Part shown: piece after piece, positions 23,961 through 35,252 of the stretch
Layout: every line of letters starts with the position of its first letter
Numbering within the stretch: position 1 is the stretch's first letter
Assembly (NCBI GenBank): GCA_016271365.2
Contig: CM028129.1
Location: forward strand, 842,226,001 to 842,290,000
Length of the DNA: 64,000 nucleotides
Origin: Neoceratodus forsteri
Taxonomy: Eukaryota > Chordata > Ceratodontiformes > Ceratodontidae
Reading direction: 5' to 3'
Position numbers and translations under genes: made by a program
Notes under the pieces: model-generated
Databases searched by the model: none
What the model saw: only the letters and a program-made list of their open reading frames with translations
What the model was told of the DNA's origin: nothing

Positions 23961-26900
23961 GTTTCAGGCATGCCTTATTTGCCTCAGTGTCTATCTACTC
24001 AAATTGCTCCTTTGAATTTAGTTCTCATTCAACCTGATCCCGCCACTTCTCATAACTACCTCTGGATATCCCTCACTCATCCAACATCCTGCTCTGCTCC
24101 TCTACCCATATGTAGGTCTGTTCCTTCACATCAACTACTCCAAGCATACCCCTCTCGAGTCCCAGCTACCTCAAGTTGACTCAGAATCCAATCAAGGATG
24201 TGCTTTCCTGTCCATTGCCCTTTGCTAAGGGCTGGCTGGCTGCTCTCCTCCATTGTTCAGGTTCAATTTCAAGTTCCTTTCATGTCTCCTTTTCCACCTC
24301 TCCAGCCTTCATGACTTCTCTTTGTCATCATCAGTGCTTCCTCAGTCTTTTCATGAGTGCCTCTGGATATACCTTGCTCTTCTGGCCTCCACATCCCTGA
24401 CTTCCCCTTGGATTTACTCCTTCCTATCACCTACTCGAGCATACCCCTCTTGGGTCCCTGCAGTTTCATTTTCGGGGTCGCTTGCTCATGCCGCCTGCTG
24501 GTGCCTTGGCACCTACATTGGGTACGCCTTCTTTGAATCTACCTCAGCTTGACCCACTCACTCAATTCTATCCTTCGCTCATCTGACCTTTCCATCCTGC
24601 TCCTTTCATTACATTGCTCAATTAGATATCACTCAATCAGTGTACCTCTCATAGTACTCTATACCCTTCGCTGTCACCTTTTTTTCTGCTCTGCCTCTTT
24701 GACCAGCAACCCTCTTGCCTCATGTCTCCAGTTCATGTCTCCAGTTACCATTCGCTCATCCTTACCTTATCTTACTCCCCTCGCTTTCAAGCATCTAGTT
24801 TCCAGATGCAGGTCTCATCATTCCCATGCTTTCATTCGTGATGGCCATCAGGATTCACCTCCTCTGACTCACCATACTGCAGTTTTCATCCCGTACCAGC
24901 CATCACAGATTCACTCCCATCGTGGCCCGCAATCAATATTTCTGTTGGGTGTACCTCTCATGGCTCCTATGCTACCTCATCTCCATGCTACCTCGATTCG
25001 CCTAAATATCCAGTAACGGACATGCTGGTCCACAATACCTCTTCTTGACCTGCTCATCTATTTCGCTCACTCTATCAGTATGCCACAGCTGTCTCCATCT
25101 GGCCTGCAACCGATATTTCTTTTAGGCTACCTCTCATTTGGCTTCATGCTACTTACTCTATCTGCTGCGCGCCTGCAGCAATCATCATCATCCATATTGA
25201 TCCTCCTCAGTCACCTCAGTTCATCTCTATTTCTGATCCTGGCCATGCCTTCCCATCCGTCGCCCTTTGCTATGGGCTGGCTGACTGCTGTCTGCCATCA
25301 TTCAAGTTCAATTTCACGTTCTGTTTCCATCTCCTCTTCCCCAGTCTTCTCTTATTGACCTGCTGCACTTCTTTGGCAATCACCATCATGCCTCCTTTCG
25401 AGGGGGGCCTTCTTACTTATACTACCTTCATTCTGGTTCATTTTCCAGTTCATTCTTGTCTCCTCTTCTTCCAATGCCTTACCAGCCATCCAGGATTTAC
25501 TCCCCTCAAGGTTTGCAATGGATATTTATTTGGGTGTACCTAACATGACTCCTATGCCGCTTCATTTATCCATGACCCTCGTGCTGTGCCAGCCTCCAGG
25601 GCTTCCCCTTTTTCACCATACCTCGCACTCTCCATTCCACTCTACATCACCTCACCTGCTCATCTAATTCAGTCCCTGCCATCCTACATCCTTTTGCCTT
25701 CTTGGCCTTGGAGCCTACCATTTTCTCCCTCCTCTGTCCTTTGTCCTGTCATACCTCTCCTGTACCAGCCTTCATGGCTTCGCTCCCTCATTGTTCCTCC
25801 TCCATTTCCTAATTTTACCTTCCTTGTCCTAGTGCCTTTTCTAGTTCCAGCTATTATGGCTTCACTCCACTCTTGGCTTCATTCCTCATCATATATCGTC
25901 CACTTTTGCTCACCCCTAATCATACCTCATCCAGTTTTGTTCCTCGATTGCTCAACCTGAGTTGTGATTAATGTCACTCCTGCATCTATGTGCCCTCGTT
26001 CTGCTCCCTCTCCTCTGCTTTCTCAACTAACTCCTGTGCTACCTCATCACCCTTGACATCAGAGTCTACTTCCCATCATGGTCTGAATTCAATATTTCTT
26101 TTGGCATGCCTATCACGGATCATATACTACCTACTCCGACTCACCCCATGCAGTTCTCATCTCGTACCGACTGGGTCCTATGCTACCCTATTGACCTCCC
26201 TACCATCCATCATCCTTTCATACCTCACTTTCCAGTACCTGCCTTCATGGCATCAATCCCTCATAGTATCTCATTCATTCCTGTTACTTTCCTCAGCTTA
26301 GCACCTATTCTCATCTTGACCGTCGTGGATTCTTTCCACTCATGGCTTCCCTCCTCATCTTTATAGTCCAATTTGGCTCCTCTTGATTGCCCGTCCTGAG
26401 CGCATACCCTCTGGTTTGCATGCACTTTGATTCTCGACATGCCTTCTTGGCCTCAGAATCTGACTCCTTTCAAGGAGCCTCATTGCTCGCTTTGCTCTAT
26501 AGAGCAAACTACCTCTATTCCAGTTCATTTTCCAGTTCCTTCCTGTCTCCTAGTATTCCATTCCTTACTGACCATCCTGGATTCACACAACTCGAGGCCT
26601 GCATTCGATATTTCTTTTTAGGCCCTATCTATCATGTATCTGATACCACCTCCTCGAACCACGGTACCTGTGCCGCATCCATCTTTTTCCAGACTTCGGT
26701 CATCATTTAGGCGTCCTTCTCACAAGTCATATACCACATCATCAAACCACGCCAGCCTTGCCTACTTCATTTTGATTTGTACTGGCTGGGTCCTGTGCTA
26801 CCCATTGACCTTCCTATAGTCCTTCACAGCCTTACCAGTCATCATTCCCTCAGCATTACTTCAAGGTTTTTCTATTTATATCGCTTACTCTAACATTCCT

Positions 26901-27320
26901 ATCATCAAATTCTATGCTAACTCATCGACTGCAACCTCTGGATCTCATTGTTCAGGGTCTAATCGTTCACATCACATAATCAAGCCCACTCGCTCAATCA
27001 AGCATAACGCTCAGTCACTCACGTTGCTCATTCAAGCAGCATGTAATTTCATCCATCTCTTCAGCATATCTGGAATCTCCTTGTAGGCACATCTGGATAC
27101 CCCTTGCTCCTCTGACTTGCACATGGATCTACTTCCTCCCATCCTTGCTCCTCTGATATACTCTCTCCCATCGATTACTCAAGCATATCCTCCTTGGGTC
27201 CCTGCTACCTCATGTTCCTTATTTCTCTGTGCTTCTTCTCTATCCCTTCATTATCCTCCGTACTTAAATCCCTCATCTATGAACCATTATCTTTACCGAC
27301 ATACGTCCTAAAATCAAATG
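23960..27320 (+). repeat. CT-rich degenerate repeat region
   Basis: Variants of one motif (GCAATCGATATTTCTTTTGG followed by TACCTCTCATGGCTCCTATG) recur at about 24,925, 25,105, 25,510, 26,080 and 26,605. Other recurring words are CAGTTCATTTTCCAGTTC, GGCTGGCTG and CTACCTCA. Spacing is irregular (about 180-570 bases), so this is an old amplified or rearranged repeat rather than a clean satellite. Several long plus-strand ORFs (up to 155 codons) are by-products of the base composition. The origin is unknown; a LINE-associated CT-rich segment is possible. Confidence 0.6.
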
Positions 27321-28265
27321 TCAGCCTGGAGGGAAGGCTACCTAGGCCTTGGATCCCCAGAGGTTTCCTCCTCAAAAGGGGTTTTTCCTCTCCTCTGTGC
27401 CAATGGTCAAAATATTAGTTAGAATTAGTGCTTTCTTCTCATTAGTTAATTATGTTCAACTGTTGGATGGAGACGGATGGTGGCCCTGGCTTTCCCCTCT
27501 GTCCTTAGGAAGTTAGGCCTTCTCTTAACAGAAATTATTTATCATCCTTGCCTCTTCAATGCTTGACATCTTTAGGTATTTCTTTTGGGCTTCTTCCTAC
27601 CCTACCTTTAGCCGATGCTTTCATTCCCGGCACCTGTAGGGGGAACCCTCATCTGGGGTTCCTTGCATCGTACTTCTACAGGGTGGTATATCCCATGGAT
27701 AGAGAGGCAGAAAGCCACTTAGAAAACTCAAGTTACCCAAGCATTATCTCATGCCACAAAATAAATCAAGTTGCATAAGTACCTCTTATTATCCCATCCA
27801 ATTGCATTAGCACATCGAACTTTTGGATAGCCATTTATACTGAGGTTATATTATCCATTAATTGCTGTGCCCATAATGGAGGGCACGTTTCCCTTTGCTT
27901 TCTTACTCGAGAGTTCTACTCCACAGGCTATTGCTTTTTTAGGGTTCACCCATTCTTTAGTTGTAGCCAATTGAGTTTCATCTCCGCTGTTCAAATCTGT
28001 GGGTTCTTCACCTATGCTAGAATTGTTTTTTTGTTGACTGGCTGGGGTTTTCTCTTTTTTTCTTTTCTCTTTTCTCTTTTTGTGTTTGCTTGCACGTATG
28101 TGTAAGAAACACATTGCATCAGCTTTCTTCACAAGGGGGTTATGGAGGCATGGCAGTGTTGTGCTGAATGGCAGCAGCCCATTCAGGGGCTGGTCTCTGC
28201 TGAGCCAATAGGCTAGCATGCCCTGGATCGCCACAGTTAAACAAGTAGGCCACAACATCAAAGGA
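27321..28265. other. Unassigned, one unrecognised ORF on the minus strand
   Basis: A 136-codon open frame on the minus strand (28,261-27,851) encodes a basic Lys-rich middle (KHKKRKEKRKKEK) and a polar carboxyl end. I do not recognise it, there is no clear homologous family, and the Lys-rich part comes from an AG-rich tract. It is probably not a gene. No other feature seen. Confidence 0.3.
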
Positions 28266-28273
28266 ATTGAACC

Positions 28274-28337
28274 GCTGCAATCAGGGAGTGCCCCATCAGT
28301 ATGCAGTCAGCTGTTCGGAACACTCCCTGACTGCAGC
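28274..28337. repeat. Long-stem inverted repeat
   Basis: A 17-bp arm at 28274-28290 (GCTGCAATCAGGGAGTG) pairs with 28321-28337 with one mismatch, around a 30-base loop. Confidence 0.75.
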
Positions 28338-28439
28338 AGCCAATTACAGAGCTGCATATGCCACCACCTCCCCTTTCGTGTGCCTTCTTGGTGAAACACT
28401 TAAAGAAAATAAAAACCGACAGGGTAGCTCTCTCCCTGT

Positions 28440-28745
28440 TGACATAATCCTTCCCTTTACAAAATTGTCCTGTGCTGTGGGGGGTGCCCAATCCTCCTCG
28501 GCTCTTTCTACCACCCCCCGCACCTCTATGTGCTGACAGGGATGCCAAATCCCCCTGTTGGCATGCCCCCTTATTCATAATTTTGCCAACAGGGGAACCC
28601 ACTCCCATCAGCATAATGGTCACATCCCCAATGTCTTGTCTGCCTAGGGGGTGCCCAATCCCCATCGGCTCTTGTCTTCCCCCACCCCGATAAGTGCCGG
28701 TGGGGGTGCCCAATCCCCTGTTAGCTAAAGCACCCCTCCAAACAG
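28440..28745 (+). repeat. Degenerate short tandem repeats around GGGTGCCCAATCC
   Basis: The word GGGTGCCCAATCC recurs at about 28,483, 28,650 and 28,704, with related GGGATGCCAAATCC near 28,540. Phrases such as CAACAGGGG and CCCATCGGCTC recur around it. It is an irregular GC-rich repeat with no coding sense, bordering the palindromic satellite. From 28,746 to 28,990 nothing is recognised. Confidence 0.5.
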
Positions 28746-28989
28746 TCAGCTGGCATGCTGGGAGCCCACCCCAGTGTGCCCAGACAAAATGCCCCTGTAA
28801 AAAAGAAAACCTTCCCGCAATATTTTTTTTTTTTTACTTAAACCTGTAAAGTAGAAAACGGTCCCTTGTCGATTCCTCCCCCAACCTGCGCCCACCCTCT
28901 GCATACCCCACCTCCCCCTCACTCCATACTTACCTGCAGAGTCCAGCATGATGATCTTTGGTGGACTGGGAACACGTCTGCACTCTTGA

Positions 28990-31883
28990 AAGCCGATCGT
29001 GAATTGAGGAAATAGCGGTAAGCTGTATAATGGGATAGATAGGGTTTTTTCAACTTTGATGCATATCTCAGAAATGTTTTGGAAATTTTGCACCAAATTT
29101 TCAACATGGGGTTTTTGGGACCCCTCCTGATGAATTCTGCCACTGTCATGGTGTTAATCAGCCCCGAAAGGTGATTTCATGGTCACTGCGTGCAATCACC
29201 TTTTGGGACCGATTAACAAAATGACAGTGCCAGTGTTCATGAGGTGGGCTCTCAAAAAGCCTATGTTGCAAATTTGGTGGAAAAAAATCACAAAAATGAC
29301 TTTTACGAGCATGCATTGCGCAGTTGCTATGCATGCTTGTAACTTCGCAAATTTGCAATATTTTCACACCACATTTTCAATATTGACATTTTTCCACACC
29401 TCCTTGTGAACAGTACAGCTGTCATTTTTCACATCTTGCCTGAAATGCATTTTTTCACTTCCGGCACAGAATAGCATGGTTGCTGTGGGAAATCAGTGTT
29501 TGGGACAGATTACAAGAACGACAGTGACACTGTTCATTAGCAGAGGTCCTAAAATGCCTATGTTGAAAATTTGGTGACAATACTCCACAAAATCATTGTG
29601 TTACAAGTGTGCATTGTGCGGTTTGCATGCACGCTCATACGTTCACGCATTTATAATATTTTCACTCCAGATTTTCAACATTGCCATTTTTATGCACCTC
29701 CTTATGAATAGTACAGCTTTCATTTTTCACCTACTGCCCAAAATGTGTTTTTGCAGTTCCAGTGCAGAATAACACGGTCACCGTAAGAAATCAGTGTTGT
29801 GGACACATTATGAAAATCACAGTGACACTGTTCATTAGCAGAGGTCCTAAAATGTCTATGTTGAAAAATTTGGTGACAAAAGTCCATGAAATGACTATTA
29901 CGAGCGTGTGTTGCGCAGTTTCCATGCGTGTTCGTAACTTCACACATTTGCAATATTTTCACTCCAGATGGTCAACATTGCCATTTTTCCACAGCTTCTT
30001 ATGAACAGTACACCTGTAATTTTTCACATCCTGGCCAAACTGCGTTTTCATACTTCAGGCGCAGAATAGCGTGGTCACTGTGGGAAATCCATGTTCGGGA
30101 CACATTACGAAAATCACAGTGACATTGTTCATTAGCAGAGATCCTAAAATGTCTATGTTGAAAATTTGGTGACAAACGTCCATGAAATGACTGTATTACG
30201 AGCGTGTGTTGCTCAGTTTCCACGCACACTCGTAACTTCACACATTTGCAATATTTTCACTCCAGATTGCCAACATTGCTATTTTTCTGCAGCTCCTTAT
30301 GAACAGCATACCTGTCATTTTTCACATCCTGGCTGAAATCTGTTTTGGCACTTCCAGCGCAGAATAGCGTGGTCGTTGTGGGAAATCTGTGTTTGTGACA
30401 CACTTTACGAAAATGACAGTGACACATTTCATTTGCAGAGGTGCTACAATGCCTATGTTGAACATTTGGTGACAAAAGTCCATAAAATGACTGTGTTAAG
30501 AGCGTGCATTGCGCAGTTTCCAAGCACGCTCATAACTTCACACATTTGCAATTTTTTCATGCCAGATTTTCAACACTGCCATTTTTTCACACCTTCTTAT
30601 GAACAGAACAGCTGTCATTTTTCACATCCTTGCCGAAATGTGTTTTTGTACTTCTGGCGCAGAATAGCGCGGTCACGGAGGGAAATCCATGTTTGGGACA
30701 CATTATGAAAATCTCAGTGACACTGTTCATTACCCGAGGTCCTAAAATACCTATGTTGAAAATTTGGTGAGAAAAGTCCATGAAATGACTGTGTTACGAG
30801 CATGCATTTCGCAGTTTCCATGCATGCTCGTAACTTCACACATTTGCAATATTTTCACTCCACATTGGCAGCATTGCCATTTTTCCTCACCTCCTTATGA
30901 ACAGTACAGCTGTCATTTTTCACATTTCACCTGATATGTGTTTTCAGACATGTAGCATACAATGGCGTGGCCGGTGTGCAAAATCAATGTTAGGGACATA
31001 TTAAGAAAATCACAGTGACACTGTTCATGAGCAGAGGTCTAAAACTGGCTATGTTGAAAATTTGGTGACAAAAGTCCATAAAATGACTGTGTTACGTGTG
31101 TACATTGTGCAATTTCCACGCACCCTCCTACGTTCACAAATTCGTAATCTTTTGAGTCCAGATTTTCAACATTGCCATTTTTCCACACCTCCTTATGAAC
31201 AGCACAGCTGTCATTTTTCACAACCTGGCTGAAATGTGTTTTCACACTTCCAGCGCAGAATGGCTTGGTCACTATGGAAAATCAGTGTTTGGGATAGATT
31301 AAGAGGCAGTATAGTACAGTGGTTTAAGGCTCTGAACTGCAAATCTGGTAACATCCAGCAGACCAGACCTGGGTTCGAATCCCACAGCTTCCACTTGCAT
31401 ACTGTGTGACCCTAAGCAAGTCACTTAACTTCCCTGTGCTCCCAGGTCACTCCTGTAAAAAAGCTTTCAGCTTAGTGTGCTACTCCTGGTTCAACAACTA
31501 AAAAAAGAAAAAAAATCACAGTGACACTGTTCATGAGCGGAGGTCCCAAAACGCCTGTGTTGAAACTCTGCTGTATAAGATCCCCAAACTGATTACATTA
31601 CGGGTGTGCTTTGCCAGTTTTTATGCACACTCATGACTTCACTAGTTTTTTTATATTTTCATTCCAGCTTTTCAGCATTGCCATTTTTTACACCTCCTCA
31701 TGAACAGTACAGCAGTCATTTTTCACATCCGGTTCGAAATGTGTTTTCTCACCGTTGGCACCAAATGCTGCAGTCGCTGTACAAAATCACCTTTCAGCTA
31801 ACAAGCTGATAGTGTCTCTGTTCATGTGGTGGAATCACAAAAAGCCCATGTTGAAAACTTGGAGTAAAAATACCAAGAAATGG
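28990..31883. repeat. Satellite-like tandem array of ~298 bp imperfect palindromes
   Basis: A landmark CACTGTTCAT (and variants) falls at 29231, 29528, 29826, 30123, 30423, 30721 and 31019: six consecutive intervals of 297-300 bases. It occurs again at 31525 (interval lengthened by an inserted SINE) and 31816. Within each unit the left half is roughly the reverse complement of the right half: TGTTCAT...ATGTTGAAAATTTGG against TTTTCAACATTG...ATGAACAG. The centre is a strong hairpin. In one unit 30793-30807 and 30820-30834 form a perfect 15-bp stem with a 12-base loop. No transposase or other ORF is present. The first unit at about 29,040-29,290 has a second dyad around 29,163-29,207. Function unknown. 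Confidence 0.9.
31304..31511 (+). mobile_element. CORE-SINE (MIR-like), inserted in a satellite unit
   Basis: The insertion adds about 208 bases to one satellite interval. It has a tRNA-type head with an A-box-like region (about 31,309-31,330) and a clear B box GGTTCGAATCC at 31372-31382. The CORE/MIR-type central part follows, with ACTGTGTGACC, GCAAGTCACTTAAC and CTGTGCTCCCAGG. The A-rich 3' tail runs to about 31,511. The uninterrupted satellite sequence ATTAAGAAAATCACAG (33,357) shows the insertion fell within ATTAAG/AAAATCAC. The head is a derived pol III promoter, not a functional tRNA gene. A second, 5'-truncated copy lies at 36,403. Confidence 0.9.
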
Positions 31884-32279
31884 CCAGGGTGTTACGGCTT
31901 TCAACCATAATGCTCTACAGCCATCAGGGGTGTGACTTGGGATTGTCAACAGTAATGCTCTTGCCATTCCACCCCCCTCACACCCTGCAGCCAGTGACAG
32001 ACCTCGAGGTGTGCCTTGGACTCTTTGGCCCAAGAATCCATCCCATTCTCCTATGCTGCACTCATTTCAGCATATTTCCTGATGGAATTAGATGAGTAAA
32101 GCCCGAACACCCAAGGCACACCTCGACTCATGTCAGTGTCTGCAGGGTAGGGTGAGGGGAAATGTCTTGACCATTATGGGCAATGACCCAAAGGCACACC
32201 CCAGTGTCTGCCCATCTCTGCAGGGTGGGGGTGGGGTTGGCGTCAGTTCAGTACTTCACTGCCATTCCTATACTGCATG
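31884..32279 (+). repeat. Satellite companion block, copy 1
   Basis: Nearly 400 bases that recur at 33,737-34,156 in the same orientation. Landmarks are CATCAGGGGTGTGACTT, AGTAATGCTC, TTTCAGCATATTTCC, GTCAGTGTCTG and CATTCCTATACTGCAT. In both places it directly follows a palindromic satellite unit ending in TACCAAGAAA, so satellite and block form one larger duplicated unit. Non-coding. Confidence 0.85.
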
Positions 32280-33060
32280 GGCACGATTCTCATAGGGGCC
32301 TGCATCTGGCACAAGCTTGGCAAGCAGCATCTTGCACAAATGCCTGGTATACCAGGAACCCTGCATCTGATTCAGGTACAGGAGGGGTCCCACTGGCTAA
32401 GTCCCCATGCTAGCGCTGACCAGAACCCTGTGGCAAACCCCTGGTTTACTGCACAGGTCCACTGCAGGCCACCAGAAACTAACCCAGGACCTCCTGTCCC
32501 ACTAGGTAATGGGCATGTGAACTCAACCTGATGGGTCAATGTCCCCCCATCATGTTTGGTGCAATTGGCACCTGGCCATAGAGGTGAGTGGTGGGATGTA
32601 CTGGGCACTGGGGAGCAGTCTGCACTGGTGTACTGGGGTTTGGGCACCACCTGCTGGGGCATGGGTGGGCACTGCACCACCATACGTTGGTGCTGCAATA
32701 GCACCGATAGGGCAGGCATCGGGGATCAGGAGAGCCACATCAGGATGGAGGTACCAACATGGTACATATGTGGCATTGGGGAACTGTGAGGGGTGCCATT
32801 GGACCACCAGGATGGGGGCCACACATACGAGGCCACACTCTGAGGTGTATGATGGGTGGACCATCACCCATGGTATGCCGCACACAGGCATGTCACCCAG
32901 GGGAGAATGTCTAAGTCCCCTTATGGCTGCCCTGGCTGGTCTAAGGACACTTAGAATTTCTCCTGCCAGGTGATGCCTGTGAATCGCAGGATGCAGCTTG
33001 CATCGACCGCAGTCCCCCTACCACCATGCCACAGTGCATTGCAGGTGAAAGCCCTGTTTG
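32280..33060. other. GC-rich insertion between the two satellite blocks
   Basis: Copy 1 of the companion block stops at CTGCAT (32,279), and satellite sequence resumes at about 33,065, so this ~780-base piece looks inserted. The left edge GGGCACGATTCTCATAGGGG is loosely mirrored by GTGAATCGCAGG near 32,978, which may be a terminal repeat, but weakly. A 14-bp stem with one mismatch pairs 33006-33019 (ACCGCAGTCCCCCT) with 33065-33078. A second inverted repeat lies around 32,907-32,963. The open frames on both strands are compositional and carry no domain. Confidence 0.45.
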
Positions 33061-33736
33061 GGGCAGGTGGACTGCGGTTGGTGTGCGAAATCAATGTTTT
33101 GGACACATTACGAAGATCACAGTGACACTATTCATGAACAGAAGTGTTAAAATGGCTATGTTTAAAATTTGATGACAGTAAGTCCATAAAAATGACTCTT
33201 TTACAAGCATCCACTGTGCAATTTCCACACACTCTTGTAAGTTCACGAACTTATGAACAGTGCAGCAGTAATTTTTCACACCTGGACGAAATGTGTTTTC
33301 GCACTTCTGGCTCAGAATAGCACATTTGCTGTAAGAAATTAGTGTTCGGGACAGATTAAGAAAATCACAGTGACACTGTTCATGAGTGGAGGTCCCAAAG
33401 TGCCTATGTTGAAAATCTGCTGTAAAAAAATCCCCAACCTAATTACATTATGGGTGTACATTACGCAGTTTATACGCATGCTCATGGCTTCACCAGTTTT
33501 TGTATAGTTTCACTCCAGAATTTCAACAGCACCATTTTTTACACCTTGTCATGAACAGTACACCTGTCACTTTTTACATCCTGTTCGAAATGTGTCTTCA
33601 CACCTGTGGTGCCAAATGGCACAGTCGCTGTGCAAAATCACCTTTCGCCTAAAGAACTGATAGTATCGCTGTTCATGCAATGAGGTCACAAAAAGCTCAT
33701 GTGGAAAACTTGGAGTAAAAATACCAAGAAACACCC
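33061..33736. repeat. Palindromic satellite, second block
   Basis: Landmarks at 33126 (CACTATTCAT), 33374 (CACTGTTCAT) and 33667 (CGCTGTTCAT) show three more units, spaced 248 and 293 bases. The first is shortened: the sequence between the central hairpin and the right arm is partly deleted near 33,240-33,260. The unit at 33,374 closely resembles that at 31,525, including the AATCTGCTGTA and CCCCAA region, as expected from duplication of the larger block. Confidence 0.85.
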
Positions 33737-34156
33737 AGGGCATTAGAGTTTTTGACCATAATGCCCTACCCTGTAGGGACTGACAGGCATCAGGGGTGTG
33801 ACTTAGGATTATTGACAGTAATGCTCATGCCATTCCACCCCCACCCCCACCCCCACCATGCAGCCAGTGATAGGCATCGAGGTGCACCTGGGACTCTTTG
33901 CTCCCAGAGTTCACCCCATTCTCCTATACTGCACCCATTTCAGCATATTTCCTTATAGAATGAGGTGAATGTAAAGCCCAAACACCCCAAGGCACACCTT
34001 GACACATGTCAGTGTCTGAAGGGTAGGGTGAGGTGAAATGTCGTGACCATAATGGGCGACAGCCCAGAGGCACACCCCAATGCCTGTCCATCTCTGCAGG
34101 GTGAGGGTAGAGTTGGTATCAGTTCAATACTTCAATGCCATTCCTATACTGCATCT
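33737..34156 (+). repeat. Satellite companion block, copy 2
   Basis: Direct copy of 31,884-32,279 with scattered substitutions and a (CACCCC)n-like run at about 33,836-33,857. The match ends at CTATACTGCAT (34,144-34,154). Confidence 0.85.
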
Positions 34157-35252
34157 GTCAAGCTCCTAAACTTCAACTGCTAATGCCAGCAAGCAAACAT
34201 TCGGCATTGACAAATGCTTGCTTTGTCCTGGTCTTGCAGTGCTTTGGGTGGCATTTTAACCTTGTTCAGACCCGTGGGGCTGCAACAGTTTTTAAATGGT
34301 AGGCTCTGCTGTTTTACTTTCTTTTTGCTCAACCCCAGATCTGGAGAATTTCTAACTGCAGACTTTGTAAAGTTACTTATGTTCTTCTTCCTTATTTTGT
34401 AGTTCTGAATTTTTAAATATTTTAGCCAGTCTCTTTTGTTTTACAGCTTTTTCCTAGTCAGCTTCTTCAGCCTCATCAGCTATGTTTAAAGTAAAAGCCA
34501 TCGTTTGCCTATTGTCACTGCCTTTATGTGAATTAAATTTTGCTGGCTTCAGGATTAAACCAAAAACAGAGTCAAATCTCAGCTGAACCTTGTTAGTTAC
34601 ACGGCTGTTACTGATTGAGCTCTCTCCCTTGTCTCAGTGGGAACAGTTTTGTTGTTTATTTATCACAGGTTATGTAGAATTAACTTCATAGCTTAAAGTT
34701 TACCACCTTCAATGAAGAAATTCATTGAACTTCCAAAAAGATAGACATGCTTGAAAAATACTTCAATTTTCTTGCCTTTTAGAAAGAAAAATGCTCCATT
34801 TATGCGTGTTTGTGCCCGTTACCTTCAGCCTGGATCTTATGGGAAATTGCGTCTTCTAGTTGTCTGATTGAAAGAATTGTTAAATTCAGTACTATTAGCC
34901 ACAGACTCTCACATGGTTGCTGCTTTCTCAAGTTAGGTTGTTATTTGGACTGCGAGCTGTTAAACACTGTCTGCCTGGTTGCTAAAAATGTATGCATTGC
35001 TCATGGCTCCAAAAGGCTGAGGAAAAGGGCTTGGCACCCTGCACGTTCGTGAGGGGAGAGAGACAGAGGGCAACACTGTTTGTGAGATCCACTGACTGTC
35101 CGACCCAATCTTACACAGCACCGACCAAATCGCTGGCCATCTTTACTTTCAATTGCAGCAGTTGTATTTCAGACGAGCTGGTTAGATGGATTAGCAAAAT
35201 TTCCAACTTGGAATCATTGTGAATCCATGGAGTGAGGGAGAGATGTGGCTTT
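34157..35252. other. Unassigned; position fits a 3' LTR of the gypsy element
   Basis: No coding domain or repeat partner found. It lies just beyond the last coding remnant of the minus-strand gypsy element, where its 3' LTR would be expected, and begins near a TGTCAAGC (34,157). No matching 5' LTR was identified beyond 48,441, so the LTR reading is only a possibility. The short ORFs here show no family signature. Confidence 0.3.

Noticed and set aside
22498..26819. A series of long plus-strand ORFs (up to about 180 codons) that might look like a gene cluster or multi-exon gene.
   Set aside because: They are Ser/Leu/Pro-rich, overlap in different frames, carry no domain, and arise because stop codons are rare in CT-rich DNA. 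The underlying DNA is repetitive.
27851..28713. Minus-strand ORFs of 136 and 151 codons as possible small genes.
   Set aside because: No domain or family resemblance; one is driven by an AG-rich lysine tract, the other lies over degenerate GC-rich repeats.
31372..31382. A B-box sequence suggesting a tRNA gene.
   Set aside because: It belongs to a CORE-SINE head: no cloverleaf, CORE sequence follows, and a second dispersed copy exists at 36,403.
28990..31883. Regularly spaced repeats resembling a CRISPR array.
   Set aside because: The ~298 bp monomers repeat along their whole length without unique spacers, and the context is a vertebrate genome; it is a satellite-like array.
32372..32973. 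Overlapping ORFs of 113-144 codons on both strands in the GC-rich insert.
   Set aside because: Open on both strands simultaneously, no recognisable domain; explained by base composition.
34157..35252. A 3' LTR of the gypsy element.
   Set aside because: Position is right and TG is present near the left edge, but no matching 5' LTR could be found by eye, so not called.
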